From Lachnospiraceae bacterium (lineage in GTDB: Bacteria > Bacillota > Clostridia > Lachnospirales > Lachnospiraceae): DNA of 56,942 nt. Shown one piece after another: positions 34,902 through 43,323 of this stretch. Numbering within the stretch: position 1 is the stretch's first letter; each line of letters opens with the position of its first letter. The translations under genes and the position numbers were made by a program. The notes under the pieces are model-generated. The model was not told where the DNA came from. It did no database searches and worked only from the letters and a program-made list of their open reading frames with translations. The stretch spans positions 1 to 56,942 of the forward strand of contig JAFRYE010000079.1 of NCBI GenBank assembly GCA_017441265.1, in the 5' to 3' direction.

Positions 34902-35537
34902 TTACGGCAGTTCTACCAGCGGCCAGGGATAATCGACCGTCAGTACGTTTCCGTCAACGTGGTAGTACAATAACGATTCCGGGAGATGTCCGTCGTAAGA
35001 CAGACGAACTGTCCCGTTATCATTAACATAATAGTGCCCCGGCAGGATCTCATCCTCAAGGAACACGCCACTCTTCGTGAACTGAAAACTCCAATGGTTC
35101 TCAGGCGATTCCCAAAGGCCTATCAGCGTTCCGTCGCACTTCTCGTTCAGCGCACTCGACACGAATGTATAAGTAGCTGTGCGATATACGTTTTTTCTGA
35201 GTTCGCCGGATTTCGACGTTTCATCGTAGTACAGTACTGTGGTTACCTTGCCGTCCTCCGAAGTAAACCGGATTGCGGTGTCGGTCACCTCATAACTCTT
35301 ATAATTCTTACCGTCATACATCGCGGAACCGTCTTTATAGAAGATCATGAACGCTTTTCCGCGCTCGGTCGTCTCAGCCCACCACCGGTCGACATTGTCC
35401 GGTTTCTCCGGCGGCGTCGGCGTTGCTTCCGGAGCTCCGCTTGTATTGTTGGTCTTCCCTTGGTCACATCCCGACAGTGCAAACACAAAAAGCGTCAGGA
35501 GTCCGATCAGGGTGAAGATCATTCTTTTTCTGTTCAT
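34902..35537 (-). CDS. Small lipoprotein of unknown function at the head of the sugar importer operon
   Basis: A 211-aa protein with lipoprotein signal MNRKRMIFTLIGLLTLFVFALSGC (lipobox LSGC) and a Pro/Thr-rich linker. The mature part is predicted mostly beta strand, with aromatic-rich segments (GLWESPENHWSFQFTKSG, GHYYVNDNGTVRLSYDG) like lipocalin-type or META-like small beta proteins. No family is assigned. The ribosome site (GAGGG, 13 bases away) is weak. A strong promoter lies upstream, so it heads the importer unit. Confidence 0.75.
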   Translation of the reverse strand: MNRKRMIFTLIGLLTLFVFALSGCDQGKTNNTSGAPEATPTPPEKPDNVDRWWAETTERGKAFMIFYKDGSAMYDGKNYKSYEVTDTAIRFTSEDGKVTTVLYYDETSKSGELRKNVYRTATYTFVSSALNEKCDGTLIGLWESPENHWSFQFTKSGVFLEDEILPGHYYVNDNGTVRLSYDGHLPESLLYYHVDGNVLTVDYPWPLVELP

Positions 35538-35640
35538 AAACTTGACTTGCCCTCATCCGTTCAAATGGAACTTGCAGGATCGTCAAACGCCGTAAAATGC
35601 GGGATTTCACCCGTCTTCCGACCTACACTTCACACGCTAA

Positions 35641-35668
35641 ATTATAGCACATTTGCCTTTCAAGTCAA
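35641..35668 (-). promoter_or_regulatory. Promoter of the second sugar importer operon
   Basis: TTGACT (35663-35668), a 16-nt spacer and a perfect TATAAT (35641-35646) lie on the minus strand, 104 bp upstream of the lipoprotein ATG. Confidence 0.82.
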
Positions 35669-35705
35669 GGGAAAAATTTTACCTCTTTTCGCACGTCTGA
35701 GAGCG

Positions 35706-35740
35706 CATTTTCCGAAAGCACCCGCTTTCGTCATGGAAAA
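35706..35740. repeat. Nested inverted repeats containing CATTTTCCG
   Basis: CATTTTCCG (35706-35714) runs into a hairpin CGAAAGC/GCTTTCG (35713-35719, 35724-35730), which is followed by GGAAAAT, so ATTTTCC and GGAAAAT form outer arms. It lies in the 285-bp gap between the FGGY kinase and the importer promoter. The rest of that gap holds only A/T-rich sequence I cannot assign. Confidence 0.6.
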
Positions 35741-35822
35741 TTTTTACTTTTCGGCGTAAAAAACAGGCTTTGAAACGGTTCGGTTTTTAGTCATTTTGCC
35801 TAATAGCGACAGGTTTCGCCGA

Positions 35823-37388
35823 TCAAAGGCCTGCACGGAAGCGCATCATAAACGCCTCGCAGCCGGCCACATCCGCCGGATCCGGAGCGATCGTCGAAGC
35901 CTTCATTCCGGCAAATATCTCATCGTCCAGAAACTGCTGCAGCGTCTTTGCGGACCCCGCTGCCTTCGTCACCATATACTGTGCCAAAAGAGCGATTCCC
36001 CACGCGCCGCCCTCGCCCGCGGTCTCCATCACGGATACCGGCGCGCCGACCATCGCGGCCGCAATCTTCTGCCCCGCCAGCGGCGTTTTGAAATACCCGC
36101 CGTGGCCGAGCATCTTATCGACTTTCACGCCCTCTTCCTTGAGCATCAGATCAAGGCCTACCTTCAGCGCTCCCATTGCCGAGCAAAGGTGCATCCGCAT
36201 GAAGTTCGCTAGCGTAAAATGACTCTCCGCCGTCCGCTTAAACGAAGGCTCTCCGTTCTCCACTCCGACCACAGGCTCGCCCGATACGAAGTTGTAGGAA
36301 AGCAGTCCGCCGCAGTCCGGTTCGCCCTCAAGCGCGATGCCGTACATCTTCGTAAACAGCTCGCCCATGTCGAAGGATACGCCCATCTTCTCTCCGACTT
36401 CCGCGAACAGTTTCACCCACGCATTGATGTCGGACGTGCAGTTATTGCAGTGAACCATACCCACCAGAGCGCCGTCCGGCGTCGTCACAAGGTCGATCTC
36501 CGGATACACTTTGGAGAGTTCGTTCTCAAGCACAACCATCGCAAATACGCTGGTTCCCGCCGAGATATTGCCGGTTCTCTTTCCGACGCTGTTGGTGGCA
36601 ACCATACCGGTTCCCGCATCGCCTTCCGGAGGGCACACCGGGATTCCGGCTTTCAGGTTTCCGCTGGGATCCAGAAGTTTTGCGCCTTCCGCCGTCAGTT
36701 TTCCGGCGAATTCGCCCGCCGAGAGCACCTTCGGAAGAATGTCCGAAAGCTTCCAAGGCATCTCCTTTGCGAGCGGAAGTTCATCGAATTTTGCAAGCAT
36801 CGCGGCATCGTAGTTTCCGGTCTTCGGATCGATCGGGAACATGCCCGAAGCGTCGCCGACTCCAAGCACCTTCTCGCCCGTCAGCCAGCGGTGAACCCAG
36901 CCCGCCAGCGTTGTAAAGAATGCGATGTCCTTTATATGCTCTTCGCCGTTTAAGATCGCCTGATACAGGTGTGCGATGCTCCATCTCTGCGGAATATTAT
37001 AGTTAAATTCGGCGGTCAGTTCCTTCGCCGCCTCCTCGGTGATCGTATTTCTCCAGGTGCGGAACGGCGCCAGCAGCGTCCCCTCCCCGTCAAATGCCAG
37101 ATATCCGTGCATCATGGCAGAGATACCGATCGCCGCAAAGCCCGCCAGTTCAATGCCGTACTCCGACTTCACATTGGCGCGCAGATCCGCGTAGCAATCC
37201 TGCAAACCGCTGCGGATATCCTCTTCCGTATACGTCCAAACGCCGTTTTCATAGCGGTTTTCCCAACCGTGGCCGCCCTGTGCGAGCACGTTGCCTTTTT
37301 CGTCGGAAACCACCGCTTTAATTCTCGTTGATCCGAACTCAATTCCCAATACCGCCTTACCTTCCGCAAGGATTGTCTTTTTGTCCAT
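35823..37388 (-). CDS. FGGY-family carbohydrate kinase
   Basis: The FGGY family phosphorylates sugars or sugar alcohols such as xylulose, ribulose or glycerol. The N-terminal phosphate motif is [14 protein letters not shown]. The substrate-side region has [13 protein letters not shown] and FRTWRNT, and the second ATPase half has [18 protein letters not shown] and [24 protein letters not shown]. The ATG at 37388 is preferred over a GTG three codons upstream because AAGGAAGG is then well spaced. About 521 aa, slightly longer than xylulokinases. It resembles the pentulokinase side of the family; the substrate is unresolved. It has its own palindrome-bearing promoter. Confidence 0.9.
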   Translation of the reverse strand: MDKKTILAEGKAVLGIEFGSTRIKAVVSDEKGNVLAQGGHGWENRYENGVWTYTEEDIRSGLQDCYADLRANVKSEYGIELAGFAAIGISAMMHGYLAFDGEGTLLAPFRTWRNTITEEAAKELTAEFNYNIPQRWSIAHLYQAILNGEEHIKDIAFFTTLAGWVHRWLTGEKVLGVGDASGMFPIDPKTGNYDAAMLAKFDELPLAKEMPWKLSDILPKVLSAGEFAGKLTAEGAKLLDPSGNLKAGIPVCPPEGDAGTGMVATNSVGKRTGNISAGTSVFAMVVLENELSKVYPEIDLVTTPDGALVGMVHCNNCTSDINAWVKLFAEVGEKMGVSFDMGELFTKMYGIALEGEPDCGGLLSYNFVSGEPVVGVENGEPSFKRTAESHFTLANFMRMHLCSAMGALKVGLDLMLKEEGVKVDKMLGHGGYFKTPLAGQKIAAAMVGAPVSVMETAGEGGAWGIALLAQYMVTKAAGSAKTLQQFLDDEIFAGMKASTIAPDPADVAGCEAFMMRFRAGL

Positions 37389-37433
37389 CCCAGGCACCTT
37401 CCTTTTCCCTTTATTTGTACTTCACTCTCTTAC

Positions 37434-37485
37434 TTTCGCGTGAAATCCTGATTCCAATATTTACACAGTTTCGCGCGAAATTCAA
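37434..37485 (-). promoter_or_regulatory. Promoter of the FGGY kinase with two palindromic operators
   Basis: On the minus strand TTGAAT (37480-37485), 16 nt and TAAATA (37458-37463) form a modest promoter. A perfect 12-bp palindrome TTTCGCGCGAAA (37469-37480) fills the spacer, and a near copy, TTTCGCGTGAAA (37434-37445), lies 35 bp downstream. The layout suggests a repressor, perhaps LacI-like, responding to the kinase substrate. Confidence 0.7.
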
Positions 37486-37559
37486 GAGGCAGTGATCGCT
37501 GCCGTTGAGCCTCAAAACCGCGTTCAGGCCTTAAGTCTACATCAGTAGAACCCTGTTTT

Positions 37560-37580
37560 ATCAGGTTTTCTGATTTTTTT
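37560..37580 (+). terminator. Plus-strand terminator-like hairpin without an obvious plus-strand gene
   Basis: ATCAG (37560-37564), a 5-nt loop and CTGAT (37570-37574) are followed by TTTTTT on the plus strand. The stem is only 5 bp. No plus-strand gene precedes it. Confidence 0.35.
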
Positions 37581-37603
37581 GCCCTTTGACAGGCTCTTTT
37601 CGT

Positions 37604-37617
37604 TCTATCGCGATAGA
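37604..37617. promoter_or_regulatory. Perfect 14-bp palindrome TCTATCGCGATAGA
   Basis: This dyad lies between the NUDIX stop and the FGGY kinase promoter. It may be an operator; it shares the central CGCG with the two palindromes nearer the kinase. Confidence 0.4.
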
Positions 37618-37649
37618 TTACTGTTGTCGTTCTCATTTTCCGAAGGATC

Positions 37650-38141
37650 TTACTCCCGGGCTGCATCCGAAGCCGCCTTGGCGTCGGAAACCTCCTTCAG
37701 ATATTTGCGGATCACCGGCCGGATCGGCGGAGAGATCATATCCAATGTAATCTCCTCCGGAGCGAAGAAGCGAATTGCATCCAGTTCCTCCGGCTGCCGC
37801 CGTATCTCCCCGTGGTATTTGCTGCAACGGTATATGATCTCCAGATAATAGACCTCGTCGCCGTTCGGATACTTGATATACGACTCAGGTCCGGAATGGA
37901 TCATGAAAAGTGACAATTCGTCCGCGGTGAGTCCCATCTCCTCTTGAAGTTCGCGCCTCGCACACTCCTCAACCGTCTCGCCGGGTTCCATTCCGCCGCC
38001 CGAATATCCCCACAGATGATTGTCCGTTCTCTTTCCCAGCAGGATCTCCCCACGTTCATTTTCGATGATCACGCTGCCCGCGCCGTGAAGGATCGGCCGG
38101 TGACCGATCAAGCTTCGCAATTCCTTGATATAGTCTGCCAT
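37650..38141 (-). CDS. NUDIX hydrolase
   Basis: NUDIX enzymes hydrolyse nucleoside diphosphates linked to another group. The 163-aa protein has a full NUDIX box in GGMEPGETVEECARRELQ followed by EEMGL. The ATG at 38141 has AAAAGGGAA upstream; an open frame running further upstream overlaps the amidase gene in another frame and is not coding. It follows the amidase by 23 bp, so they are likely co-transcribed. The substrate is not predictable. Confidence 0.92.
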   Translation of the reverse strand: MADYIKELRSLIGHRPILHGAGSVIIENERGEILLGKRTDNHLWGYSGGGMEPGETVEECARRELQEEMGLTADELSLFMIHSGPESYIKYPNGDEVYYLEIIYRCSKYHGEIRRQPEELDAIRFFAPEEITLDMISPPIRPVIRKYLKEVSDAKAASDAARE

Positions 38142-38164
38142 AGTATTCCCTTTTCTTTTATTAT

Positions 38165-39178
38165 TCACTCCGTCCGAAAATAAGCATCGATCCCGTCGGC
38201 GATTCCCTTCGCCATCTTGTTTCGATACTCTTCCGTCGCCATGAGCAGGTCTTCCTTCTCGTTGGTCATGAATCCCATCTCCACGATCGTCACCGGCACT
38301 TTGCACCAGTTGATCCCGCTCATGGTGTCCGTCTCCACCACCCGGCGCTTCCTGCAGCCGCACTCTTCGCAAAATGCATCGAGTATCGCCTGGGACAGTT
38401 TCCGGCTCTTCTCGTAGAGTTTGCTGTTGTACGGGTTATTTTTCGTCTGGCAAAGCGTTTCCGCTCCGTCCACCGAACTGTTGTCGTTAGCGTTGGCATG
38501 AATTCGCACGAACACGTCCGCCCCGGCCTTGTTGGCGATCTCCGCTCTCTCGCTGTTGCTCAGATTAACTTCATGCGTCTCCCGCACCATGATCACCCGG
38601 TATCCGCGCTCTAACAGGATCGCCTGCAACTTTTTCGCCACGATCAGATTCAGTTCATACTCGGGAATCCCCGTAAAATGACCCGTCGTCCCCGAGCTCA
38701 CCTTTGCCTTCAAGGTACTCGACCCCGGTCCGTCCGGTTCCTTCTCATTGTTGCCCTTCCGCTGATGCCCCGCATCGATCACGACCAATTTTCCCTCCTC
38801 ACCGGTTTTGGGCGTCGGAGCAACCGTCGGAGTTGCGGTCGGCGCTGCCGTCGGCGTGGCAGTCGGTGCTGTCGTCGGTGTGGCAGTCGGCGCTGTTGTC
38901 GGTGTGGCAGTCGGTGCTGTCGTCGGTGTGGCAGTCGGCGCTGTCGTCGGCGTGGCAGTCGGTGCTGTTGTCGGTGTCGGAGTCATTGTCGCCGTCGGCG
39001 CAGGCAGTGCTGTAACCGTCAGATCGACGGTCGACGCCGTTGTCGCCTCCGGGATTACATGTTCTCCGGCTGACAGATTAACGCCGTTCTTTCGGTCACC
39101 GCATCCGCCGAGTAGCGCGCATACGCATAGCACGCATATGCAACTTATCAAAAACTTGATCTTGTTCCTCTTACTCAT
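38165..39178 (-). CDS. Lipoprotein N-acetylmuramoyl-L-alanine amidase (Amidase_3)
   Basis: The enzyme cuts the bond between muramic acid and the stem peptide in peptidoglycan. The ATG at 39178 has GGGGGAG eight bases upstream; a GTG three codons earlier overlaps that site. The lipoprotein signal ends LLGGC. A repetitive Pro/Thr/Ala linker (about 65-120) precedes the catalytic domain, which has the zinc and catalytic motifs VVIDAGHQRKG, the second zinc Glu region PEYELNL, FVRIHANAND and VTIVEMGFMTNEKED. It should act on the cell wall from a membrane anchor. Confidence 0.93.
   Translation of the reverse strand: MSKRNKIKFLISCICVLCVCALLGGCGDRKNGVNLSAGEHVIPEATTASTVDLTVTALPAPTATMTPTPTTAPTATPTTAPTATPTTAPTATPTTAPTATPTTAPTATPTAAPTATPTVAPTPKTGEEGKLVVIDAGHQRKGNNEKEPDGPGSSTLKAKVSSGTTGHFTGIPEYELNLIVAKKLQAILLERGYRVIMVRETHEVNLSNSERAEIANKAGADVFVRIHANANDNSSVDGAETLCQTKNNPYNSKLYEKSRKLSQAILDAFCEECGCRKRRVVETDTMSGINWCKVPVTIVEMGFMTNEKEDLLMATEEYRNKMAKGIADGIDAYFRTE
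38838..38981. repeat. 24-bp minisatellite, six units, in the amidase linker
   Basis: Six tandem 24-bp units start at 38838, 38862, 38886, 38910, 38934 and 38958. On the coding strand each encodes eight residues of the PTATPTTA type. The units differ at a few third positions. Being a multiple of three, unit gain or loss would change only linker length. Confidence 0.92.
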
Positions 39179-39272
39179 ATCTTGCACTCCCCCGTGGCTT
39201 ATCAGCCGCCGTCTGCCATTATACCAAATATCAGGGAAGAGTTAAAGCGTAATCAAACTTCGTTGCTGTTAT

Positions 39273-39482
39273 TCACAGCAATTGATCCCGGATTATCCTC
39301 TCCAATTCTTCCTGGTCGAATGAAATCGCCTCTCCCTCAAACGTATAGAGCATAGTTGCCCCCCTGTGTTCCTCATACCATTGTTCGATATATTGCTCAT
39401 CCGTCGGAATCAGTGGGAGGATCAAGGCCTGTCGCGCCGGTTTCATGCGTCGATGCATTTCCTTTAGATCGGTTTTCTTCAT
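39273..39482 (-). CDS. Small protein of unknown function
   Basis: A 69-aa frame beginning MKKTDLKEMHRRMKPARQAL and ending in an acidic helix (SFDQEELERIIRDQLL). The ribosome site is weak (GCGAG). It is the only sizeable frame in the 585-bp gap between the amidase and ileS, is on the common strand and looks protein-like. No family is recognised. Confidence 0.5.
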   Translation of the reverse strand: MKKTDLKEMHRRMKPARQALILPLIPTDEQYIEQWYEEHRGATMLYTFEGEAISFDQEELERIIRDQLL

Positions 39483-39727
39483 TTTCTCGCAAAACCCTTG
39501 AAAACTAACCGAAGCTCAAAGAAACGACGGGTTCACTTTACAAGTGATTTTCTTCAATTTAGATGTTTCCCTTGTAAATACGGCAAAAAACGTCTTTCAA
39601 CAGGCGAAAAACAAGGTATAACCCGATTTACGGGAATGAATCAGTCGATTTTTCCCACAGCGCCGGTCGGCGCTGCGTCTCCCTTCCACCTATGGTCCCC
39701 GCCGATCCCTCCATAACAAACAAAACA
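39483..39727. other. Non-coding gap with a GC-rich palindrome
   Basis: The only notable element is a perfect dyad, CAGCGCCG-gt-CGGCGCTG, at 39658-39675. It lacks a U-tail on either strand. The rest is A/T-rich sequence upstream of the 69-aa gene, presumably with its promoter, but no clear -35/-10 pair is visible. Confidence 0.5.
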
Positions 39728-39749
39728 GGGGCGACGAAACCGTCGCCCC
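39728..39749 (-). terminator. Terminator of ileS
   Basis: Perfect 9-bp arms GGGGCGACG (39728-39736) and CGTCGCCCC (39741-39749) have a 4-nt loop and the minus-strand tail TGTTTTGTTTG. It lies 17 bp beyond the ileS stop. Confidence 0.92.
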
Positions 39750-39765
39750 CGTCAAATATCCTGTC

Positions 39766-42700
39766 TTACTTTCTCACAACCGTGATGGTAACATCCTCAC
39801 CGTTGATATTCCAGTCTTTGGTATAGCCTTCCGTCGCTTCGTAGCAAAGCGTGTCCGCCAGAACGACCCGGCTGATCATCGCCTCGTTTCTGCGGCAAAT
39901 GTCGGCGAGCTTGTCGTTGCCGACCAATGCGACCGTGATGTGATCCATAACCTCGAAGCCGGCTTCCTTACGCATCGTCTGAACTTTGCTGATGACTTCG
40001 CGAACGTAGCCTTCCTCGATGAGTTCGGGCGTCAGGCGGGTGTCAAGGACAACCGTAATTCCGCCGTCGCTGTCGGAAACGTAACCTTCGGTCTGCCGGG
40101 ATTCGATCAGCAAGTCTTCCTTCGCAATGCTCTCGGTAACACCGTCGACAACCAACGTCAATGCACCGGTCGCATCCAGTTCCTTCATCGCGGCACGGCC
40201 GTCGATGCCGGCAAGAAGCTCGCGGACCGTGTTGATCTGCTTGCCGAAGCGTTTGCCGAGCGTCTTGAGCTGCGGCTTGAAGGAGTAGGATGTCAACTCG
40301 CTGACATCGTCCGTGAAAGACAATGCCTTGACGTTGAGCTCGTCCTCAATGATCTCCTGATAGAACTCATTGAGAGCTCCGCGCTCGCTGCAGACAAACA
40401 TGTTGGCGATCGGCTGACGCTGCTTGATATTGGAAGCGTTGCGGCATGCACGGCCGAGCACAACAACCTTGAGAACTTCATCCATGTCAGCCTCAAGAGC
40501 GGTGTCGATCCAAGATTCCTCAACTTTCGGGAAATCGCACAGATGAACGCTCTCAGGTGCCGAAGCATCAATGCTGCAAACAAGATTGCGGTAGATTGCC
40601 TCGCTCATGAACGGGATCATCGGAGCTGCAGTCTTAGCGATGGTAACCAAAGCGGTATACAGCGTCATGTAAGCATTGATCTTGTCCTGCTCCATACCCT
40701 TCGCCCAGAAACGCTCGCGGCCGCGGCGGACATACCAGTTGCTCATCTCGTCGACGAACGAATCGAGAGCGCGTGCCGCCTCGGGGATGCGGTAGTTCCA
40801 GAGGTTGTCGTCAACCTCCTTCACGGTGGACATCAGGCGGGAAAGAAGCCAGCGGTCCATAACCGGAAGTTTGTCATATTCCAATGCATACTTCGTAGCG
40901 TCGAAGTTGTCGATGTTCGCATACAATACGAAAAATGCGTACGTGTTCCACAGCGTGCCCATGAACTTACGCTGGCCCTCGATAACGGCCTTGTCATGGA
41001 AGCGGTTCGGCAGCCACGGTGCGCTGTTGATATAGAAATACCAGCGGATCGCATCTGCGCCTAAGTTAGCCAGAGCATCGAACGGGTCAACCGCGTTGCC
41101 CTTGGACTTGCTCATTTTCTGACCGTTCTCATCCTGAACGTGTCCGAGCACGATGACGTTCTCGTACGGAGCCTTGTTAAACAGCAAAGTCGACTCCGCC
41201 ATCAGCGAGTGGAACCAACCACGGGTCTGGTCCACGGCCTCGGAGATGAACTGTGCCGGGAACTGCTGCTCGAAGAGGTCCTTATTTTCAAAAGGATAAT
41301 GATGCTGTGCAAAAGGCATCGCGCCGGAGTCGAACCAGCAGTCGATAACCTCAGGAACACGGTGCATCGTCTTGCCGCATTTCGGGCAGGGGAACGTCAC
41401 CGCATCGATGTACGGACGGTGAAGCTCAACCTTGGCATCTTCCGGCTTTCCGGAACGTTCCGCGAGCTCCGCACGGCTTCCGATACACTCACGATGGCCG
41501 CACTCGCATTCCCAGATATTAAGAGGAGTTCCCCAGTAACGGTTACGGCTGAGCGCCCAGTCCTGAATGTTCTCAAGCCAGTTGCCGAAACGGCCCTTGC
41601 CGATGGATTCGGGAATCCAGTTTACGGTATTGTTATTTCGAACAAGATCATCGCGGACAGCAGTCTCGCGGATGTACCACGACTCGCGTGCGTAATAGAT
41701 CAAGGGAGTATCGCAGCGCCAACAGTGCGGATACTCATGCTCAAACTTCGGAGCGTCAAAGAGAAGCTTGCGGGAAGAGAGATCCTTGATCACCTCGGGA
41801 TCGGCGCTTACGGCGCCCTTCTCCATCTCCGCAGCTGTCGGCTTGCAGCGCATGCCGGCAAACGGTGTTACGTCGAGCATCACGCCCTTCTCGTTAACCA
41901 TCTGCACAAGCGGAAGGTCGTAGTTACGGCCGACGTTGGCGTCATCTTCACCGAAAGCCGGTGCGATATGAACGATGCCGGTACCGTCGGACATGGTTAC
42001 GTAATCGTCACAGGTTACGTAAAATGCCTTCTTGCCCTGCTTCTTGGCCTCATCGGCAGCACACTGGTACAAAGGCTCGTACTCGCGTCGCTCAAGGTCG
42101 GTGCCCTTGAAGGTTTCAATCACTTCATAAGCCGGAGTGCCGTCCTTGCTAAGAGGCGCCAGAACGGTGTCCGCCAAAGCTTCCGCAAGATAATAGGTGT
42201 AGCCGTCAGCGGCCTTCACCTTCACATACGTATCGGAAGGGTTCACGCAGAGAGCGACGTTCGAAGGAAGCGTCCACGGCGTGGTCGTCCATGCCAAGAA
42301 ATAAGCGTCCTCGCCAACAGCCTTGAAGCGCACGACCGCCGAGCGCTCTTTCACGGTCTTGTAGCCCTGGGAAACCTCAGCCGAAGACAGAGGCGTTCCG
42401 CAGCGCGGGCAGTAAGGAACGATCTTGAAGCCCTTGTAGAGAAGGCCCTTGTCCCAGATCTGGCGAAGCGCCCACCACTCGGACTCGATGTAATCGTCAT
42501 GGTACGTCACGTAGGGGTTGTCCATGTCGGCCCAGAAGCCGACGGTTCCGGAGAAATCCTCCCACATGCCCTTGTATTTCCAGACGGACTCCTTACATTT
42601 GTCGATAAACGGCTCAAGACCGTACGCCTCGATCTGGTCCTTTCCGTTGATGCCGAGAAGCTTCTCGACCTCGATCTCAACCGGCAGACCGTGGGTATCC

Positions 42701-42954
42701 CAGCCGGCCTTGCGGGGCACCATAAAGCCCTTCATGGTGCGGTAACGCGGGATCATGTCCTTGATAACACGCGTCAGCACATGGCCGATGTGCGGCTTGC
42801 CGTTCGCCGTCGGAGGACCGTCGTAAAATGTGTAAGTCGGCCCCTTCTTGCGCGAGTCCATGCTTTTCTTGAAAATGTCATTAGCCTTCCAGAATTCAAG
42901 GACCTGCTTCTCGCGATCGACGAAATTCATACCGGCGTCTACTTTTTCGTACAT
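39766..42954 (-). CDS. ileS: Isoleucyl-tRNA synthetase (IleS2/eukaryote-like type)
   Basis: It charges tRNA-Ile. The 1062-aa protein has the class I motifs PHIGHVLTR (HIGH) and KMSKSKGNAVDP (KMSKS), the editing domain (WTTTPWTLPSNVAL) and a C-terminal anticodon-binding region. The opening TFYDGPPTANGKPHIGH and the length match the eukaryote-like IleS2 form, not the common bacterial IleS1. IleS2 enzymes are known to be naturally less sensitive to mupirocin; whether this one is cannot be read. AGGAGGACATAC precedes the ATG. A T-box leader controls it. Confidence 0.97.
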   Translation of the reverse strand: MYEKVDAGMNFVDREKQVLEFWKANDIFKKSMDSRKKGPTYTFYDGPPTANGKPHIGHVLTRVIKDMIPRYRTMKGFMVPRKAGWDTHGLPVEIEVEKLLGINGKDQIEAYGLEPFIDKCKESVWKYKGMWEDFSGTVGFWADMDNPYVTYHDDYIESEWWALRQIWDKGLLYKGFKIVPYCPRCGTPLSSAEVSQGYKTVKERSAVVRFKAVGEDAYFLAWTTTPWTLPSNVALCVNPSDTYVKVKAADGYTYYLAEALADTVLAPLSKDGTPAYEVIETFKGTDLERREYEPLYQCAADEAKKQGKKAFYVTCDDYVTMSDGTGIVHIAPAFGEDDANVGRNYDLPLVQMVNEKGVMLDVTPFAGMRCKPTAAEMEKGAVSADPEVIKDLSSRKLLFDAPKFEHEYPHCWRCDTPLIYYARESWYIRETAVRDDLVRNNNTVNWIPESIGKGRFGNWLENIQDWALSRNRYWGTPLNIWECECGHRECIGSRAELAERSGKPEDAKVELHRPYIDAVTFPCPKCGKTMHRVPEVIDCWFDSGAMPFAQHHYPFENKDLFEQQFPAQFISEAVDQTRGWFHSLMAESTLLFNKAPYENVIVLGHVQDENGQKMSKSKGNAVDPFDALANLGADAIRWYFYINSAPWLPNRFHDKAVIEGQRKFMGTLWNTYAFFVLYANIDNFDATKYALEYDKLPVMDRWLLSRLMSTVKEVDDNLWNYRIPEAARALDSFVDEMSNWYVRRGRERFWAKGMEQDKINAYMTLYTALVTIAKTAAPMIPFMSEAIYRNLVCSIDASAPESVHLCDFPKVEESWIDTALEADMDEVLKVVVLGRACRNASNIKQRQPIANMFVCSERGALNEFYQEIIEDELNVKALSFTDDVSELTSYSFKPQLKTLGKRFGKQINTVRELLAGIDGRAAMKELDATGALTLVVDGVTESIAKEDLLIESRQTEGYVSDSDGGITVVLDTRLTPELIEEGYVREVISKVQTMRKEAGFEVMDHITVALVGNDKLADICRRNEAMISRVVLADTLCYEATEGYTKDWNINGEDVTITVVRK

Positions 42955-43236
42955 ATGTATGTCCTCCTAAGAAAGATTATGGGTCCCCATCCAAAACAGG
43001 ATGAGGACCCGGAAATTCTCATAATAACCACCCATTTTGCGTACACTGCCGCGCAGTCTATACGTTGCCCGATAACGGCGGGCTTCCGGTGCGGACTACT
43101 TGGCGTCTGCCGTTCGCCTACACGACTCCGGAGGGATCTTCGCCTGTACTTCACAGCGCCGGGCTTTCACTCTCCCCGACTCGCTTTGGCCTTCCCTTAC
43201 AGGGTACTGTCACCGTCAATGTCATTTGCTGTATGT
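42955..43236 (-). promoter_or_regulatory. ileS: T-box leader of ileS
   Basis: The roughly 280-nt leader between the promoter and the start codon holds a T-box core, AAAATGGGTGGTTAT (GGGTGG at 43028-43033 on the complement), and a terminator-like hairpin, GGGTCCTCATCC/GGATGGGGACCC (42981-42992 with 42999-43010). The tail after the hairpin is only modestly U-rich (TAATCTTTCTT). The upstream part is long and GC-rich as expected for Stem I; AAGATC contains a possible Ile specifier (ATC), but I could not fix it by folding. Uncharged tRNA-Ile should favour expression. Confidence 0.75.
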
Positions 43237-43241
43237 ACCAC

Positions 43242-43270
43242 AATATATCCCACTCCGCGCGCGTTGTCAA
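43242..43270 (-). promoter_or_regulatory. Promoter of the ileS T-box transcript
   Basis: A perfect TTGACA (43265-43270), a 17-nt spacer and TATATT (43242-43247) lie on the minus strand. A CGGAAAATG motif lies just upstream (43283-43291). Confidence 0.88.
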
Positions 43271-43323
43271 GAGACATTTCCTCGGAAAATGAGCCCAAAA
43301 CGCCGAATTCCTCGGAATGTCAA

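Noticed and set aside
38142-38372. A 77-codon upstream extension of the NUDIX frame
   Set aside because: It overlaps the amidase C-terminus in another frame, is composed of low-quality sequence, and AAAAGGGAA fits the ATG at 38141.
38838-38981. A CRISPR-like array
   Set aside because: The 24-bp units are directly adjacent with no spacers and code for a Pro/Thr/Ala linker.
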